From NCBI RefSeq assembly GCF_000519185.1, contig NZ_JAFA01000005.1, positions 186,001 through 250,000 on the forward strand: a stretch of 64,000 nt of DNA, written 5' to 3'. A program made the position numbers and the translations under genes. Positions 62,562 through 64,000 of this stretch are shown piece after piece. Each line of letters starts with the position of its first letter. Position 1 is the stretch's first letter. The DNA is from Paraburkholderia nodosa DSM 21604 (GTDB taxonomy: Bacteria > Pseudomonadota > Gammaproteobacteria > Burkholderiales > Burkholderiaceae). The notes beneath the pieces are model-generated. The model did not search any database. It had not been told where the DNA came from and saw only the letters and a list, made by a program, of their open reading frames with translations.

Positions 62562-63617
62562 TCAGGACCGGCGCACGAACGCCAGCGTGCGGCCTTCCTG
62601 CGCGCTTTGCATGGCGAGTTCAATGAGCGTCATGACGTCGATGGCGTCCTGCGGGCTCACCGGGAACGGCTTGTCTTCGCGGATCGCCGCGGCAAGCGCG
62701 CGGTACAGATCGGCGTAATTGCCCGCGGCGTTGGGCACGTCGAGATCGGCTTCCTGGCCGTCGTCGCGCAGCACGTGCAGGCGGCCCGACTCGTTGCCCG
62801 CGCCGAAACCGGGCTGCCCCGGGCGCAGGCCGTCCTTGAGCTGATCTTCCTGGGTGTCGAGCCCGTTCTTCAGGTAGCTGCCGCGCGTGCCGTGAATCGC
62901 GAAGCGCGGCGCGTACGCGGCGAGCGCGCTGGCGTGCAGCACGGCGTCGTGGTGCGGGTAGCGCAGCACGAGGTGCGCGTAATCCGGCGCACTCGCGTTT
63001 TCGCGGCGCGTGTGAACGAACGCGGTGATCGACTCGGGTGCGCCAAAGAGCGCGAGCGTCTGGTCGATCAGATGCGGGCCGAGATCGTAGAGCAGGCCGC
63101 CGCCGCGCGTGGCGTCTTCGCGCCAGCGCTGTTTCACTTGCGGGCGGAAGCGGTCGAAGTGCGATTCGTAATGCGTGATGCGTCCGAGTTCGCCGCGCTC
63201 GATCAGCTCGCGCACGGTGAGGAAATCGCCGTCCCAGCGGCGGTTGTGGAACGGCGCGAACACGAGGCCGCGCTGCTTCGCGATGGCCGCGAGCGTACGC
63301 GCTTCCTCGGCCGTGAGCGTGACGGGCTTGTCGACCAGCACGTGCTTGCCGCGCTCGAGCGTGCGGCGCGCGAGGTCGTAGTGCGTGTCGTTGGGCGTGG
63401 CGATCACGACGCATTCGATGGCGTCGATCGAGAGCAGCGCGTCGAGGTCGGGCACGATCGCGGCGTCGGGATAGTCGGCCTGGGCGCGTTCGGCCTGGCT
63501 CGTGGCGATGGCGGCGAGCTGCGCGGCGCCGCTATGCGCGATCACGGGGGCGTGGAAAGTCTGGCCGGCGAAGCCGTAGCCCATCAGGCCGATTTGCAGC
63601 GGTTGCGGTGCAGTCAT
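62562..63617 (-). CDS. Gfo/Idh/MocA-family oxidoreductase
   Basis: The 351-residue NAD(P)-dependent dehydrogenase has a Rossmann start LQIGLMGYGFAGQTFHAPVI, the DKPVTLT motif that replaces EKP, and the C-terminal beta-sheet domain (THYESHFDRFRPQVKQRW). Such enzymes act on sugars, inositol or related polyols; the substrate is not visible. It is monocistronic on the minus strand. Confidence 0.93.
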   Translation of the reverse strand: MTAPQPLQIGLMGYGFAGQTFHAPVIAHSGAAQLAAIATSQAERAQADYPDAAIVPDLDALLSIDAIECVVIATPNDTHYDLARRTLERGKHVLVDKPVTLTAEEARTLAAIAKQRGLVFAPFHNRRWDGDFLTVRELIERGELGRITHYESHFDRFRPQVKQRWREDATRGGGLLYDLGPHLIDQTLALFGAPESITAFVHTRRENASAPDYAHLVLRYPHHDAVLHASALAAYAPRFAIHGTRGSYLKNGLDTQEDQLKDGLRPGQPGFGAGNESGRLHVLRDDGQEADLDVPNAAGNYADLYRALAAAIREDKPFPVSPQDAIDVMTLIELAMQSAQEGRTLAFVRRS

Positions 63618-63893
63618 TTAGCGCTTCCTCTTTCCAGCGAGTGCGGGTGGCGGGAGCCCGTTATTGTGGCACGGCGCGTATAACGTGCGGAACGCGGCGA
63701 GGGACGGATGAGCCGTGGAAAGAGGAACATCGGGGCGGCATCGGCGTATCGCTGTGCCGTGTTAACATCGCACCTCCCGCGTGAGAGGCCGCTGCGACGT
63801 TCGCACGCCTCGCGCCGTGCGGTGTCACGAAAGGCCAAGCGCCCCGTTCGCACGCCTCCCAGCCGTACCACCCGTTTTCCCAATCCAGCAACG

Positions 63894-64000
63894 ATGTCCG
63901 CAGGCCTCAATTCCGCCCAAAACGAAGCGGTGCGCTATCTCGACGGTCCCTGTCTCGTGCTCGCCGGCGCGGGCAGTGGCAAGACGCGTGTCATCACGCA
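63894..64000 (+). CDS. UvrD/Rep-family DNA helicase, N-terminal fragment
   Basis: The 35 visible residues ([34 protein letters not shown]) contain the Q motif LNSAQNEAV and the Walker A GAGSGKT of superfamily 1 helicases. They most resemble Rep, which moves 3' to 5' and clears proteins ahead of forks. The gene runs off the right edge. Confidence 0.88.
   Translation, partial: MSAGLNSAQNEAVRYLDGPCLVLAGAGSGKTRVIT

Overview
This window looks like a slice of the primary chromosome of a GC-rich betaproteobacterium of the Burkholderiaceae (Paraburkholderia, Caballeronia or Burkholderia type). The reasons are the gene order mnmG-rsmG-parA-parB-(transporter)-atpIBEFHAGDC-acyl-CoA synthetase-hemE-priA-putA, the DUF3717 protein, several liv-type ABC systems, the phhA/phhB pair and the strong G/C third-position bias. 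That bias opens very long false reading frames opposite real genes. I saw no phage, insertion sequence, CRISPR array, tRNA or rRNA; almost everything is core or near-core chromosome.

Layout. 1-9 kb: the end of a class I glutamine amidotransferase, an Old Yellow Enzyme, a SET-domain methyltransferase with a lysine-rich tail, a TctD/TctE-like two-component system, DUF3717, phenylalanine hydroxylase with its pterin dehydratase and a divergent Lrp regulator, a CYTH protein and a LysR regulator. 9-12.4 kb: mmsA and a GMC oxidoreductase. 12.8-24.9 kb: two complete branched-chain/aromatic-type ABC importers. Cluster A is livG-livF-SBP-livH-livM. Cluster B has two tandem paralogous SBPs, livH, a livM-livG fusion and livF. 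25-29.5 kb: the origin-proximal tRNA/rRNA modification and partition genes with two exact parS sites. 29.5-38.8 kb: an SLC13/ArsB-type transporter and the complete F1Fo ATP synthase operon. 39-46.4 kb: a fatty-acyl-CoA synthetase, a PheC-like periplasmic dehydratase, hemE and priA. 46.4-52.1 kb: a tiny membrane protein, trifunctional PutA with a likely self-operator, and an orphan SBP. 52.2-61.8 kb, minus strand: a ThDP enzyme, L-serine dehydratase, an alginate-lyase-like protein and gcvTHP under a tandem glycine riboswitch. 62-64 kb: a small lipoprotein, a Gfo/Idh/MocA oxidoreductase and the start of a Rep-type helicase.

How the genes fit together. Amino acid turnover dominates: Phe to Tyr (phhAB), valine-type catabolism (mmsA), proline to glutamate (putA), glycine to one-carbon units and serine to pyruvate (gcvTHP, sdaA), fed by three sets of periplasmic binding proteins. 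The second theme is chromosome maintenance near the origin (parABS, mnmG/rsmG, priA, rep) with ATP synthase.

The most unexplained signal is a 45-bp palindromic repeat present three times (19604, 24939, 38245) in three unrelated intergenic spaces. Its stem positions change in compensating pairs between copies. Other points worth following are a parS site at the centre of a perfect 30-bp palindrome that is also an intrinsic terminator, paired inverted GTTGCA motifs over the putA promoter, a Walker A Lys-to-Arg replacement in one LivF, two perfect DnaA boxes before priA, and two unassigned transcripts implied by orphan terminators (around 17.9 kb and 41.0 kb).
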